Source: Pseudomonadota bacterium (GTDB lineage Bacteria; Pseudomonadota; Gammaproteobacteria; Burkholderiales; Burkholderiaceae_C). Taken from it: a DNA stretch of 64,000 bases. Each line of letters begins with the position of its first letter. The first letter of the stretch is position 1. The notes beneath the pieces were generated by a model, which saw nothing but the letters and a program-made list of their open reading frames with translations, was not told the origin of the DNA and searched no databases. The stretch spans positions 1-64,000 of the forward strand of contig JAIUPH010000017.1 in the NCBI GenBank assembly GCA_020161065.1. The letters run 5' to 3'. Of this stretch, positions 1 through 11,744 are shown in pieces. The position numbers were made by a program, and so were the translations under genes.

Positions 1-2650
<2,650 letters not shown>

Positions 2651-2818
2651 GTCTTCCTCTTTTTTAGAACTGGTAGTCGTAGTAAGCGACCGCCGGGTCT
2701 GGGGACAAGGCTATTTTCGCCTTTTCTTTCATGGATTTACGTGGCGGTGAACCCTGTGGGCCAGGCCCCGGACGGCGCCGCACCCGATTGGGGGCAAGTG
2801 CGGCCGGCGCGCGCCGGC

Positions 2819-2827
2819 TGTGGACAA
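2819..2827. other. DnaA-box-like site between dnaA and dnaN
   Basis: TGTGGACAA differs at one base from the consensus TGTGGATAA (complement TTATCCACA). It lies in the 215 bp gap 2651-2865 between dnaN and dnaA. A weaker match, TTCTCCACA, is at 2847-2855. The gap contains no convincing gene; it should hold the dnaN promoter and possibly part of the replication origin. Confidence 0.5.
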
Positions 2828-2865
2828 GCGCCGACTTCTCCGGGCCTTCTCCACAGGCTTGTTCG

Positions 2866-4374
2866 TCAGGCCTTGAGCGTCTGCTCCAGCACGTGGAGCT
2901 GCTGGTTCAGTTCGCTGTTGCGGCTGCGTTCCTCGCCGATCTTGCGCACCGCGTGCAGCACCGTGGTGTGGTCGCGGCCGCCGAACAGCTCGCCGATCTC
3001 GGGCAGGCTTTTCTTGGTCATGTCCTTGGCCAGGTACATCGCGATCTGGCGCGGGCGGGCGATCGAGGCCGGCCGCTTCTTGCTGTACATGTCGGCGACC
3101 TTGATCTTGTAGAAGTCGGCCACCGTCTTCTGGATGTTCTCCACCGAGATCTGGCGGTTCTGGATCGACAGCAGGTCGCGCAGCGCCTCGCGCGCCAGCG
3201 CGATGTGGATGTCCTTGTGCGAGAAGCGCGCATAGGCCAGCACCTTGCGCAAGGCGCCTTCGAGCTCGCGCACGTTGGCGCGCACGTTCTTGGCGATGAA
3301 GAAGGCCACGTCCTCGGGCATCTCGGCGCCTTCGGCGCGCGCCTTGGCGATCAGGATGGCCACCCGCATCTCCAGCTCGGGCGGCTCGATGGCCACCGTC
3401 AACCCGGCGTCGAAGCGGCTGGTCAGCCGCTCGTCGATGTCGGGCAGCCCCTTGGGGTAGGTGTCGCTGGTCATGATGATGTGGGCCCGCTTGGCCAGCA
3501 GCGCTTCGAAGGCGTTGAAGAACTCCTCCTGCGTGCGCTCCTTGCCGGCGAAGAACTGCACGTCGTCGATCAGCAGCAGGTCCAGGCTGTGGTACTTGGC
3601 CTTCAGCTCGTCGAAGGTCTTGCGCTGGTAGTTGCGCACCACGTCGCTGATGAACTGCTCGGCGTGCAGGTACAGCACGCGGGCGTCGGGCCGGTCCTTC
3701 AGCAGCGCGTTGCCCACCGCGTGCACCAGGTGCGTCTTGCCCAGGCCGACGCCGCCGTAGATGAACAGCGGGTTGTACATCTGCCCCGGCGCGCCGGCGA
3801 CGTGCAGCGCCGCGGTGCGCGCCATCTGGTTGGCGCGGCCGGCCACCAGCGTGTCGAAGGTCAGCGCCGGGTTCAGCTTGTGGCGCGTGGCGGCGGGGGC
3901 GGCCGGCGCGCGCGGTTCGCGGGCGCTCGCCGCGGGCTCGGCCTCGGCCACCGCGGAGCCGGCCAGCGCCGGCGCCGACGGGCTGCCGGCCGGCAACAGT
4001 GCCGCCAGCGGCCGCGGGCCTGCGGTGGTGGCATGGGCGGCGGCGGTGCCGGCGGTGCTGGCGGTCTGCAAGACGACGCCCGAGGCGCGCGGCCCCGCCT
4101 CCGGGCCGCCGGCCTCGCGCAAGGCTAGCACCAGGTCCAGCCGCACCGGCTTGCCGGCGATGTCGGACAAGGCCTGCTCGATGCGCCCGGCGTACTGCGA
4201 ACGGATCCAGTCGAGCTTGAAGCGGTTGGGCGCTTTCAGGCACAGCACCACGCCGTCGGGGCCGTCGCTCACGCATTCGGCCGGCGGCAGGGGGCGGATC
4301 CAGGTGTTGAATTGCTGCTCGGGCAGCGCGGCGGCCAGCCGTTCGCAGCCGGCTTGCCAGAGGTCATCGGTCAT
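2866..4374 (-). CDS. dnaA: Chromosomal replication initiator DnaA
   Basis: AAA+ initiator that binds DnaA boxes and opens the origin. 502 residues from the ATG at 4374. Domain I is residues 1-85 and starts [20 protein letters not shown]. An Ala/Pro-rich linker covers about 86-165. Walker A GGVGLGKT is at 207-214 and Walker B LLLIDD at 266-271. The DnaA signature [12 protein letters not shown] begins at 465 in the DNA-binding domain. An alternative start at 4383 (MSTMTDD) is possible, but AAGAAG lies 9 nt before 4374, which favours the shorter form. The likely promoter overlaps a perfect DnaA box upstream, which suggests autoregulation. Confidence 0.98.
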   Translation of the reverse strand: MTDDLWQAGCERLAAALPEQQFNTWIRPLPPAECVSDGPDGVVLCLKAPNRFKLDWIRSQYAGRIEQALSDIAGKPVRLDLVLALREAGGPEAGPRASGVVLQTASTAGTAAAHATTAGPRPLAALLPAGSPSAPALAGSAVAEAEPAASAREPRAPAAPAATRHKLNPALTFDTLVAGRANQMARTAALHVAGAPGQMYNPLFIYGGVGLGKTHLVHAVGNALLKDRPDARVLYLHAEQFISDVVRNYQRKTFDELKAKYHSLDLLLIDDVQFFAGKERTQEEFFNAFEALLAKRAHIIMTSDTYPKGLPDIDERLTSRFDAGLTVAIEPPELEMRVAILIAKARAEGAEMPEDVAFFIAKNVRANVRELEGALRKVLAYARFSHKDIHIALAREALRDLLSIQNRQISVENIQKTVADFYKIKVADMYSKKRPASIARPRQIAMYLAKDMTKKSLPEIGELFGGRDHTTVLHAVRKIGEERSRNSELNQQLHVLEQTLKA

Positions 4375-4434
4375 TGTGGACATCTTCTTGTCTGAGGTCC
4401 GCCGGTTGCGCTCTCCTCGTGCCGGCGGGCCGCA

Positions 4435-4463
4435 GTTATCCACAGTTTTGGGCCGGCGGTCAA
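4435..4463 (-). promoter_or_regulatory. Predicted dnaA promoter with the -10 inside a DnaA box
   Basis: On the minus strand, TTGACC (plus 4458-4463) is followed after 17 nt by GATAAC (plus 4435-4440). The -10 hexamer overlaps the perfect DnaA box at 4436-4444, so DnaA binding would cover the -10. The promoter assignment is by motif and spacing only. Confidence 0.6.
4436..4444 (+). promoter_or_regulatory. Perfect DnaA box
   Basis: TTATCCACA matches the 9-mer consensus exactly. It lies in the 353 bp region 4375-4727 between divergent dnaA and rpmH, which otherwise holds two opposed promoters and no gene I can support. It may be part of oriC or serve dnaA autoregulation. Confidence 0.85.
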
Positions 4464-4497
4464 TCCCCCCGTCAGCCGCGGTTTGTGGTGCAAGTGT

Positions 4498-4526
4498 TTG
4501 ACCCGGAAAGGGTTTCTTGCTGTAAT
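4498..4526 (+). promoter_or_regulatory. Predicted promoter of the rpmH-rnpA-yidD-yidC operon
   Basis: TTGACC at 4498-4503, a 17 nt spacer and TGTAAT at 4521-4526 form a good sigma-70 pattern. It points toward rpmH and leaves a leader of about 190 nt. Confidence 0.65.
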
Positions 4527-4727
4527 CGCGGGTTCCGCCGCAACCGCCAACGAGCGGCGCCCGGCGTAGCGGGCACCCAGGGGGCACCCACGGGCACCCA
4601 CCGCGCACCCGTTTCGACGCCGCAGGGCGTGCGCGCATCAGCCACGCGCAGCCACGCGCCCGATCACTGGCGAAGCAGCGCCTGTTTTTCAACTTTTCCC
4701 CATCCAGACCGGAGTTCAGCCATGGCC

Positions 4728-4862
4728 ATGAAGCGCACCTACCAACCGTCGAAGATCCGCCGCGCCCGCACCCATGGCTTCCTGGTGCGCATGAAGACGC
4801 GCGGCGGCCGCGCCGTGATCAACGCGCGCCGCGCCAAGGGCCGCAAGCGCCTGGCGGTCTGA
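4728..4862 (+). CDS. rpmH: 50S ribosomal protein L34
   Basis: Small basic protein of the large ribosomal subunit. 44 residues from ATG 4728, starting [18 protein letters not shown] and ending [10 protein letters not shown], which matches the family in length and sequence. A second in-frame ATG at 4722 would add Met-Ala. GGAG at 4711-4714 is 7 nt from 4722 and 13 nt from 4728, so ribosome-binding spacing favours 4722 while family alignment favours 4728. It is first in the conserved rpmH-rnpA-yidD-yidC operon. Confidence 0.97.
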   Translation: MKRTYQPSKIRRARTHGFLVRMKTRGGRAVINARRAKGRKRLAV

Positions 4863-4899
4863 GCGGCCGCTGCTGCTTGCCGCTTTCCGCCGGTGTCCG

Positions 4900-5376
4900 A
4901 TGATCGGCCGCTTGGTGCAATCGGCCGATTTCCAACGCCTGCTCGCGGCGCCGTCGCGTTCGCGGAGCGCTCACTTCGCCGTGCACCACGTGGCGGCGGG
5001 GCCCGCGGCCACGGCCTGGCAGATCGCCCACAGCCCATCCACCGACTTGTCCACAGATCCGGGACCGCTTTCGGCATCGCCTGTGGATAATTTGCCCGCC
5101 GCAGCGCCGCCGGCGCCGACGGGGCATTGGCTGGGCAGCGTCATTCCCAAGCGCCACGCGCGCCGCGCGGTGACGCGCAACCTGCTGCGCCGCCAGATCC
5201 GCGCCGTGATGACGGCCCGACTGCATGAGCTGCCGGCCGGCCTGTGGCTGGTGCGCCTGCGCCAACCCTTCGACCGCCAGCGCTTCGTGTCGGCCGCGTC
5301 GCCGGCCTTGCGCCGCGAGGCGCGCTGCGAGTTGCAGCAGTTGTTCGAGCGCGCCGCCGCGCGGCGGCCGGCCTGA
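4900..5376 (+). CDS. rnpA: Ribonuclease P protein component, with an internal insert
   Basis: Protein subunit of RNase P, which matures tRNA 5' ends together with the catalytic RNA. 158 residues against about 120 for most homologues. The N-terminal part (MIGRLVQSADFQRLL, SAHFAVHHVA) and the RNR-type RNA-binding core (WLGSVIPKRHARRAVTRNLL) are both recognisable. Between them is an insert of roughly 35-40 residues rich in Ser, Pro and Ala. The DNA for the insert contains two oppositely oriented DnaA boxes at 5047-5055 and 5082-5090. The gene lies 37 bp after rpmH and 4 bp before yidD. Confidence 0.93.
   Translation: MIGRLVQSADFQRLLAAPSRSRSAHFAVHHVAAGPAATAWQIAHSPSTDLSTDPGPLSASPVDNLPAAAPPAPTGHWLGSVIPKRHARRAVTRNLLRRQIRAVMTARLHELPAGLWLVRLRQPFDRQRFVSAASPALRREARCELQQLFERAAARRPA
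5047..5090. promoter_or_regulatory. Two inverted DnaA boxes inside rnpA
   Basis: TTGTCCACA at 5047-5055 has one mismatch to the box consensus. TGTGGATAA at 5082-5090 is the exact complement-strand consensus. They face each other 26 nt apart within coding sequence. They may belong to the replication origin or to DnaA control of this operon. Confidence 0.6.
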
Positions 5377-5380
5377 AGCC

Positions 5381-5722
5381 ATGAGCCCTTGGCTGCAAGC
5401 GCTGCCGCGCCGCGTGCTGCTGGCGCTGGTGCGCGCCTACCGGCTGCTGTTCAGCGCCTGGATCGGCAACGTCTGCCGCTACTACCCGAGTTGCTCGCAG
5501 TACGCGCTGGACGCGCTCAACCGCCACGGCGCCTTGGGCGGCAGCAGCCTGGCGGCCTGGCGCGTGCTGCGCTGCAACCCCTGGTCGCACGGCGGCGTCG
5601 ACCCCGTTCCCGATCGCCACCCGCTGCAAGGCCTGTTCACCCGATTGCCGTTGACCGGCCCGCACCACCCATCGATGGCCGGTGACGACCCCTCTCATTC
5701 TTCGCAGAAGAAGCTTCCATGA
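5381..5722 (+). CDS. yidD: Membrane protein insertion efficiency factor YidD
   Basis: Small membrane-associated protein that assists YidC-dependent membrane insertion. 113 residues, with the family core CRYYPSCSQYALDALNRHGA and RCNPWSHGGVDPVP. The Cys-rich centre and position between rnpA and yidC are diagnostic. The start ATG at 5381 is 4 bp after the rnpA stop, and the stop overlaps the yidC start as ATGA (5719-5722). The C-terminal 35 residues extend beyond the conserved core and are probably disordered. Confidence 0.95.
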   Translation: MSPWLQALPRRVLLALVRAYRLLFSAWIGNVCRYYPSCSQYALDALNRHGALGGSSLAAWRVLRCNPWSHGGVDPVPDRHPLQGLFTRLPLTGPHHPSMAGDDPSHSSQKKLP

Positions 5723-7413
5723 CCGATATGCGCCGCACCCTGTTGTGGGTGGTCTTCACGATGTCGCTGGTCCTGCTGTGGGACGCCTGGCAGAAGCACA
5801 ACGGCCAGCCCTCGCTGTTCGGCGGCGCGCGGCCGGCGGCTTCGGCCGCGGCGGGCCCGCTGCCCGGCGGCAGCGCCAGCACCGCCGGCGTGCCGAATGC
5901 CAGCCCCGGTGCAGCCGCCAGCGGCGGCGCTGCGGTGGCCGGCACGGCGGCGCTGCCGGGCGGCGCGGCTGCCGCACCGGCCGGCGAGCGCATCACGCTG
6001 CTGACCGATCGCGTCAAGGCCAGCTTCGACAGCACCGGCGGCACGCTGGTGCGGCTGGAACTGCTGGACTATCGCGACAACGCCGACCGCACGCGCAACG
6101 TGGTGCTGTTCGACCAGACGCCCAAGCGCCTGTACCTGGCGCGCACCGGCCTCGTCAGCGACCAGGCCGGCCTGGCGCTGCCGACCCACCACACGCCGAT
6201 GACGGCGCAGCCCGGCGCGCGCGAGCTGGCCGCCGGCAGCAACGAGCTGAGCTTGCGCTTCGAGACCGAGCCGGTGGGCGGCGTCAAGCTCGCCAAGACC
6301 TACACGCTCAAGCGCGGCAGCTACGTCATCGCCGTCAAGCACGAGCTGGTCAACACCGGCAGCACGCCGGTGTCGCCGCAGCTGTACCTGCAGCTGGTGC
6401 GCGACGGCACGCCGCCCGAGGGCGAGTCGTCGTTCTACTTCACCTTCACCGGCCCGGCGATGTACACCGATGCCGGCAAGTTCCACAAGCTGGACTTCAA
6501 GGACATCGACAAGGGCAAGTTCGACCACCTGCCGCAGGCCAGCGACGGCTGGATCGCGATGGTGCAGCACTACTTCGCGTCGGCCTGGCTGGTGCCCGAG
6601 AAGGCCGAGCGCCACTTCGTCGTCAAGAAGGACAGCGACCGCGAGTACCTGATCTCCATGCTGCTGCCGCTGGGCAGCGTGGCGCCGGGGGCCAGCAAGG
6701 TGCACGAGGCCACGCTGTTCGCCGGGCCGCAGGAAGAGAACAAGCTCGCCGCGCTGGCGCCGGGGCTGGAGCTGGTCAAGGACTACGGCTGGTTCACCAT
6801 CCTGGCCAAGCCGCTGTTCTGGCTGCTCGACAACCTGCACAAGGTGATCGGCAACTGGGGCTGGGCCATCGTCGCGCTGGTGGTGCTGCTGAAGATCGCC
6901 TTCTACTGGCTGAACGCCAGCGCCTACCGCTCGATGGCCAAGATGAAGGCCATCAACCCGCGCGTGATGGAGCTGCGCGAGCGCCACAAGGACGAGCCGC
7001 AGAAGATGCAGCAGGAGATGATGCGCATCTACCGCGAGGAGAAGGTCAACCCGCTCGGGAGCTGCCTGCCCATCTTCGTGCAGATGCCCTTCTTCATCGC
7101 GCTGTACTGGGTGCTGCTGTCCAGCGTGGAGATGCGCAACGCGCCGTGGATCGGCTGGATCACCGATCTCGCCGACAAGGACCCGTGGTTCATCCTGCCG
7201 ATCCTGATGACGCTGTCGTCGCTGTTCCAGGTCTGGCTGAACCCGACGCCGCCCGACCCCGTGCAGGCCAAGATGATGTGGTTCATGCCGCTGGCCTTCT
7301 CGTTCATGTTCTTCTTCTTCCCCGCGGGGCTGGTGCTGTACTGGCTGACGAACAACATCCTGTCGATCGCGCAGCAGTGGTTCATCAACAAGCGGCTGGG
7401 CGTGCAGAACTGA
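5719..7413 (+). CDS. yidC: Membrane protein insertase YidC
   Basis: Inner-membrane insertase that works with or without SecYEG. 564 residues. An N-terminal membrane helix (MRRTLLWVVFTMSLVLLWDAW) is followed by an Ala/Gly-rich stretch. The large periplasmic beta-domain of the Gram-negative type spans about residues 90-350. The conserved 60KD_IMP membrane core follows from about 355 to the end and includes GNWGWAIVALVVLLKIAFYW and the NPLGSCLPIFVQMPFFIALY region. It overlaps yidD by 4 bp. Complete and typical. Confidence 0.97.
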   Translation: MTDMRRTLLWVVFTMSLVLLWDAWQKHNGQPSLFGGARPAASAAAGPLPGGSASTAGVPNASPGAAASGGAAVAGTAALPGGAAAAPAGERITLLTDRVKASFDSTGGTLVRLELLDYRDNADRTRNVVLFDQTPKRLYLARTGLVSDQAGLALPTHHTPMTAQPGARELAAGSNELSLRFETEPVGGVKLAKTYTLKRGSYVIAVKHELVNTGSTPVSPQLYLQLVRDGTPPEGESSFYFTFTGPAMYTDAGKFHKLDFKDIDKGKFDHLPQASDGWIAMVQHYFASAWLVPEKAERHFVVKKDSDREYLISMLLPLGSVAPGASKVHEATLFAGPQEENKLAALAPGLELVKDYGWFTILAKPLFWLLDNLHKVIGNWGWAIVALVVLLKIAFYWLNASAYRSMAKMKAINPRVMELRERHKDEPQKMQQEMMRIYREEKVNPLGSCLPIFVQMPFFIALYWVLLSSVEMRNAPWIGWITDLADKDPWFILPILMTLSSLFQVWLNPTPPDPVQAKMMWFMPLAFSFMFFFFPAGLVLYWLTNNILSIAQQWFINKRLGVQN

Positions 7414-7589
7414 CGGCGGGCGGCGTGAGCCTTGTCACGCCGTTCCGAAACATCCCCTGAACAGGGGTTGAGCGGCGTCGCGCTTGTGCCGACGATTGCT
7501 TCCATGCGGGCGACCCGGCCGCCAACGGCCGGCTCAGGAGACCAACGCGACACGGCGCGAACCCGTGCGCGACTCCACCCGCGCCATCC

Positions 7590-7632
7590 AAAGGCGGCGC
7601 GCCAGAATCACCACACGATGCGCGCCGCCTTT
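7590..7632 (+). terminator. Strong hairpin before mnmE, likely terminator of the yidC operon
   Basis: AAAGGCGGCGCG (7590-7601) and CGCGCCGCCTTT (7621-7632) form a perfect 12 bp stem with a 19 nt loop, followed by TCTTTG. It lies 177 nt after yidC and 17 nt before mnmE, so it could end the upstream transcript or attenuate mnmE. The rest of 7414-7649 holds nothing I can support. Confidence 0.6.
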
Positions 7633-7649
7633 TCTTTGTCCGCGGGCTG

Positions 7650-9029
7650 ATGCCGATGCTCGCGCGGCTGCAAGACCCCATCGTGGCCATCGCCACCGCG
7701 CCCGGCCGCGGCGCCGTGGGCATCGTGCGCGCGTCGGGGCGCGACCTCTCTGCCTTGATCGCCGCCGTCTGCGGCCGCGCGCTATCCCCGCGGGTGGCGA
7801 GTTATGGTCCTTTGCGCGACGCCACCGGCGCGGCCATCGACCAGGGCCTGGCGATCCACTTCCCGGCGCCGCATTCCTACACCGGCGAAGACGTGCTGGA
7901 GTTGCAGGCCCATGGCGGCCCGGTGGTGCTGCAACTGCTGCTGGCGCGCTGCCTGCAGGCGCTGCCCGGCGCGCGGCTGGCCGACCCCGGCGAGTTCACG
8001 CAGCGCGCCTACCTCAACGACAAGCTCGACCTCGCGCAGGCCGAGGCGGTGGCCGACCTCATCGACGCCAGCACCGAGGCGGCCGCGCGCTCGGCCGCGC
8101 GCTCGCTGGACGGCGCCTTCTCGGCCGAGGTGGGCGCGCTCGCCGAACGCATCCTGCGCCTGCGCATCCTGGTCGAAGCGACGCTCGACTTCCCCGAGGA
8201 AGAGATCGACTTCCTCGAACGGGCCGACGCGCGTGGCCAGCTCGACGCCATCGACGCCGCGCTGCGCGCCACGCTCGCGCGCGCGCGCCAGGGCGCGCTG
8301 CTGCGCGAAGGCCTGCGCGTCGTGCTGGCCGGCCAGCCCAACGTCGGCAAGAGCTCGCTGCTCAACGCGCTGGCCGGCGCCGAGCTGGCCATCGTCACCG
8401 CCATCCCCGGCACCACGCGCGACCGCGTGGCCGAGACCATCCAGATCGAAGGCGTGCCGCTGCACGTGGTCGACACCGCCGGCCTGCGCGGCGAGCACGA
8501 AGCCAGCGACGAGATCGAGCGCATCGGCATCGGCCGCAGCTGGCAGGCCATCCGCGAGGCCGACGCGGTGATCGTGCTGCACGACCTCACGCGCCTCGGC
8601 GACGCCGGCTATCAGGCGGCCGACGCCCGCATCGCCGCCGAGCTGCCCGCCGCGGTGCCGCTGCTGCAGGTCTACAACAAGCGCGATGCCTGCGGGCCGC
8701 TGCCGCCGTTGCCGGACGGCGCCATCGCCCTCTCGGCGCGCAGCGGCGCCGGGCTGGCAGACCTGCGCCAAGCGCTGCTGGCCCAGGCCGGTTGGCAGGC
8801 CACGCCCGAAGGCCTGTTCATCGCCCGCGCCCGCCACGTCGACGCGCTGCGGCGCGCGGCAGGCCATCTGCAGCAGGCCCAGGCCCACGCGCGCCAGCGC
8901 GACGCGGCGCTCGACCTGCTGGCCGAAGACCTGCGCCTGGCGCACGACGCGCTGGGCGAGATCAGCGGCGCGACCAGCGCCGACGAGCTGCTGGGGCAGA
9001 TCTTCAGCCGGTTTTGCATTGGCAAGTGA
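7650..9029 (+). CDS. mnmE: tRNA modification GTPase MnmE
   Basis: With MnmG it makes the 5-carboxymethylaminomethyl group at wobble uridine 34 of certain tRNAs. 459 residues. The folate-binding N-domain opens [19 protein letters not shown]. The GTPase domain has G1 [12 protein letters not shown] from about residue 226, then the family TTRD loop and DTAGLR. The C-terminus ends FCIGK, containing the invariant Cys. A start at 7656 (MLARLQ) is equally possible. The usual partner mnmG is not in this window. Confidence 0.97.
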   Translation: MPMLARLQDPIVAIATAPGRGAVGIVRASGRDLSALIAAVCGRALSPRVASYGPLRDATGAAIDQGLAIHFPAPHSYTGEDVLELQAHGGPVVLQLLLARCLQALPGARLADPGEFTQRAYLNDKLDLAQAEAVADLIDASTEAAARSAARSLDGAFSAEVGALAERILRLRILVEATLDFPEEEIDFLERADARGQLDAIDAALRATLARARQGALLREGLRVVLAGQPNVGKSSLLNALAGAELAIVTAIPGTTRDRVAETIQIEGVPLHVVDTAGLRGEHEASDEIERIGIGRSWQAIREADAVIVLHDLTRLGDAGYQAADARIAAELPAAVPLLQVYNKRDACGPLPPLPDGAIALSARSGAGLADLRQALLAQAGWQATPEGLFIARARHVDALRRAAGHLQQAQAHARQRDAALDLLAEDLRLAHDALGEISGATSADELLGQIFSRFCIGK

Positions 9030-9060
9030 ACGGGCTTTGATCAGCTGTTAGCTCGATCGC

Positions 9061-9618
9061 TCAAACCCCGTCGAACGCCACCAGCGTGAACAGCGGCAAC
9101 CCCGCGGCGCGCAGGCGCATCGAGCCGCGCAGCTCGGGCAGGTCGACGATGGCGGCGCCTTCGATCACCTGGGCGCCCAGGCGCTCCAGCAGCTTCTTGC
9201 CGGCCATCATCGTGCCGCCGGTGGCGATCAGGTCGTCGACCAGCACCACGCGGTCGCCGGCGCGCACGGCGTCGGTGTGCATCTCGACGGTGGCCGAGCC
9301 GTACTCCAGCTCGTAGGTCTCTTCCAGCGTCTGGTAGGGCAGCTTGCCCTTCTTGCGGATCGGCACGAAGCCGATGTTGAGCTCGTAGGCCAGCACCGAA
9401 CCGATGATGAAGCCGCGCGCGTCCAGCCCGGCGATGGCGGTGGGCCGCACGTCGAAGTAGCGGTGCACGAACTGGTCGATCAGCACGCGGAAGACGCGCG
9501 GGTTGGACAGCAGCGGCGTGATGTCGCGGAACTGCACGCCGGCCGACGGCCAGTCGGGCACGGTGCGGATGTGCGACTTGATGTATTGCGACGGGCTGTC
9601 GGTGGGCTCGCTGGTCAT
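9061..9618 (-). CDS. apt: Adenine phosphoribosyltransferase
   Basis: Purine salvage enzyme: adenine plus PRPP to AMP and pyrophosphate. 185 residues from the ATG at 9618, which fits the family. The PRPP-binding loop is [14 protein letters not shown], and the type motif [17 protein letters not shown] lies near the middle. The open frame extends 14 codons further upstream, but [17 protein letters not shown] is the natural start. It is convergent with mnmE, with 31 bp between the stops. Confidence 0.96.
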   Translation of the reverse strand: MTSEPTDSPSQYIKSHIRTVPDWPSAGVQFRDITPLLSNPRVFRVLIDQFVHRYFDVRPTAIAGLDARGFIIGSVLAYELNIGFVPIRKKGKLPYQTLEETYELEYGSATVEMHTDAVRAGDRVVLVDDLIATGGTMMAGKKLLERLGAQVIEGAAIVDLPELRGSMRLRAAGLPLFTLVAFDGV

Positions 9619-9690
9619 GGCCGCGACGATACGCCGGGCGCAGGGGCAACGGCCGCGCAATGCCCGCGCGTTGCCCGCGCCACGCCGGCG

Positions 9691-11691
9691 TCAGGCGCGC
9701 AGCAGTTTTTCTTCGGCCAGCGCCAGCGCCTCGGGCAGGCCGGAGAGCACCAGCGTGTCGCCGGCGGCCAGCACGTGCTGTTCGTCGGTCTGCGTCACCG
9801 AGCCGGAGGCCAGCCGCACCGAGACCACGGCCACGCCCACCGCGTGCAGCGCCAGCTCGCCCAGGCTGTGGCCCAGGCAGGCGGCGGCCGGCGGCAGCGT
9901 GACGGTGGCCAGCCGGGCCTGCGACAGCTCTTCGGCGGTGTCGTCGTCTGCGCCGTGGAAGTAGCCGCGCAGCAGGCCATAACGCGCATCCCGCGCGTCA
10001 CGGGTCAGGCGGATAACCTTGCGCATCGGCACGCCGACCAGCGCCAGCGCGTGGCTGGCCAGCATCAGCGAGCCTTCGATGGCCTCGGGCACCACCTCGG
10101 TGGCGCCGGCGGCGCGCAGGGTTTCCAAGTCGGCGTCGTCGAGCGTGCGCACGATCACCGGCACCGAGGGCGCGTGCTCGCGCACCAGGCGCAGGATCTT
10201 CAGCGCCGAGGCGGTGTTGGGGTAGCTCACCACCACCGCGTTGGCGCGCGCCAGGCCGGCGGCCATCAGGCTTTGCGCGCGCGCGGCGTCGCCGAACACC
10301 ACGCTCTGGCCGGCGGCGGCGGCCTGGCGCACGCGGTCGGGGTCGAGGTCCAGCGCCATGTAGGGGATGCCTTGGGTGTCGAGCATGCGCGCCAGGTTCT
10401 GGCCGCTGCGGCCGTAGCCGCAGATGATCACGTGCTTCTCGGTGCGGATCGCGCGCTTGGCGATCTGCGTGAGCTGCACCGACTGCAGCAGCCAGTCGCT
10501 GCTGGACAGGCGCATCACGATGCGGTCGCTCCACATCACGATGAAGGGCGTGGCCAGCATCGACAGCACCATGCTGGCCAGCACCGGGCTCATCCACTGC
10601 GGCGCCAGCAGGCCGCGGTCGGCGCCCAGCGTCAGCAGCACGAAGCCGAACTCGCCGGCCTGCGCCAGGTACAGCCCGGTGCGCAGCGCGGTGCCGGGCG
10701 CCGCGCCGAACAGGCGCGACAGCGCCGCCACCAGCGCCGCCTTGGCGAGCACGGGCACCAGCGTGAGCAGCAGCACCAGCGGCCATTGCGCCATCACCGG
10801 CCGCCAGTCGAGCTTCATGCCGATGGTGATGAAGAACAGGCCCAGCAGCACGTCGTGGAAGGGCCGGATGTCGGTCTCCACCTGGTGCTTGTATTCGGTC
10901 TCGGCCACCAGCATGCCGGCGACGAAGGCGCCCAGCGCCAGCGACAGCCCGGCGTGCTCGGTCAGCCAGGCCAGGCCCAGCGTGACCAGCAGCAGGTTGA
11001 GCATGAACAGCTCTTCGCTCTTGCGCCGCGCCACCAGCGTCAGCCACCAGCGCATGACGCGCTGGCCGCCGACCAGCAGCAGCGTCAGCAGCGCCGCGGC
11101 CTTGACCAGCGCCAGCATCAGCGCCCAGGCCATGTCGCCGCCGTCCTGTCCGAGCGAGGGGATCAGCACCAGCAGCGGCACCACCGCCAGGTCCTGGAAC
11201 AGCAGCACGCCCAGCACCTGCTTGCCGTGCTCGCTGTCGAGCTCCAGCCGCTCGGCCATCAGCTTGACGAGGATGGCGGTCGACGACATCGCCATCGCGC
11301 TGCCCAGCACCACCGCGCCCTGCCACGACATCTGCCAGGGCCGGCCGGTCAGCCGCTCGTAGGCCAGCGCCAGCACGGCGTGCCCGGCCAGCGTGCCCAG
11401 CATCGTCAACGCCACCTGGGTGAAGCCGAGGCCGAACACCAGCTTGCGCATGCTGCGCAGCTTGGGCAGGTTGAACTCCAGCCCGATCACGAACATCAGG
11501 AAGACGACGCCGAACTCGGCCAGGTACTTGACGCCGGCGTTGTCCTTGGCCAGGGCCAGGGCGTTGGGGCCGATGATGACGCCCACCACCAGGTAGCCCA
11601 GCGTCGGCGGCAGCTTGAGCGAACGGCAGGCCACGACGCCGAGGACAGCGGCCACGAGGTAGAGCAGGACCAGTTCGAGCGTGGTGGCCAT
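9691..11691 (-). CDS. KefB/KefC/YbaL-type cation:proton antiporter (CPA2 family)
   Basis: Integral inner-membrane antiporter, probably K+/H+. 666 residues. About 12 hydrophobic segments fill residues 1-390, opening LELVLLYLVAAVLGVVACRS and including GLEFNLPKLRSMRK. A Rossmann RCK_N domain begins HVIICGYGRSGQNLARML near residue 418, and an RCK_C domain covers about 570-660. The kdsD gene starts in the opposite direction only about 50 bp away. The substrate is not determined by sequence; KefB/C proteins are glutathione-adduct gated, but no partner KefF/G gene is present. Confidence 0.9.
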   Translation of the reverse strand: MATTLELVLLYLVAAVLGVVACRSLKLPPTLGYLVVGVIIGPNALALAKDNAGVKYLAEFGVVFLMFVIGLEFNLPKLRSMRKLVFGLGFTQVALTMLGTLAGHAVLALAYERLTGRPWQMSWQGAVVLGSAMAMSSTAILVKLMAERLELDSEHGKQVLGVLLFQDLAVVPLLVLIPSLGQDGGDMAWALMLALVKAAALLTLLLVGGQRVMRWWLTLVARRKSEELFMLNLLLVTLGLAWLTEHAGLSLALGAFVAGMLVAETEYKHQVETDIRPFHDVLLGLFFITIGMKLDWRPVMAQWPLVLLLTLVPVLAKAALVAALSRLFGAAPGTALRTGLYLAQAGEFGFVLLTLGADRGLLAPQWMSPVLASMVLSMLATPFIVMWSDRIVMRLSSSDWLLQSVQLTQIAKRAIRTEKHVIICGYGRSGQNLARMLDTQGIPYMALDLDPDRVRQAAAAGQSVVFGDAARAQSLMAAGLARANAVVVSYPNTASALKILRLVREHAPSVPVIVRTLDDADLETLRAAGATEVVPEAIEGSLMLASHALALVGVPMRKVIRLTRDARDARYGLLRGYFHGADDDTAEELSQARLATVTLPPAAACLGHSLGELALHAVGVAVVSVRLASGSVTQTDEQHVLAAGDTLVLSGLPEALALAEEKLLRA

Positions 11692-11707
11692 GGGCCGTGG
11701 CGACTCC

Positions 11708-11713
11708 TAGAAT
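11708..11713 (+). promoter_or_regulatory. -10 box of the kdsD promoter
   Basis: TAGAAT sits in the short gap between the divergent antiporter and kdsD genes. No clear -35 is visible. It overlaps the in-frame ATG at 11712, which argues that kdsD translation starts further downstream. Confidence 0.4.
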
Positions 11714-11744
11714 GCCCGATCCTAAATGCACGTTCCGGGCCCGC

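Noticed and set aside
2699-2707. GGGGACAAG as another DnaA box upstream of dnaN
   Set aside because: Too many mismatches to the 9-mer consensus.
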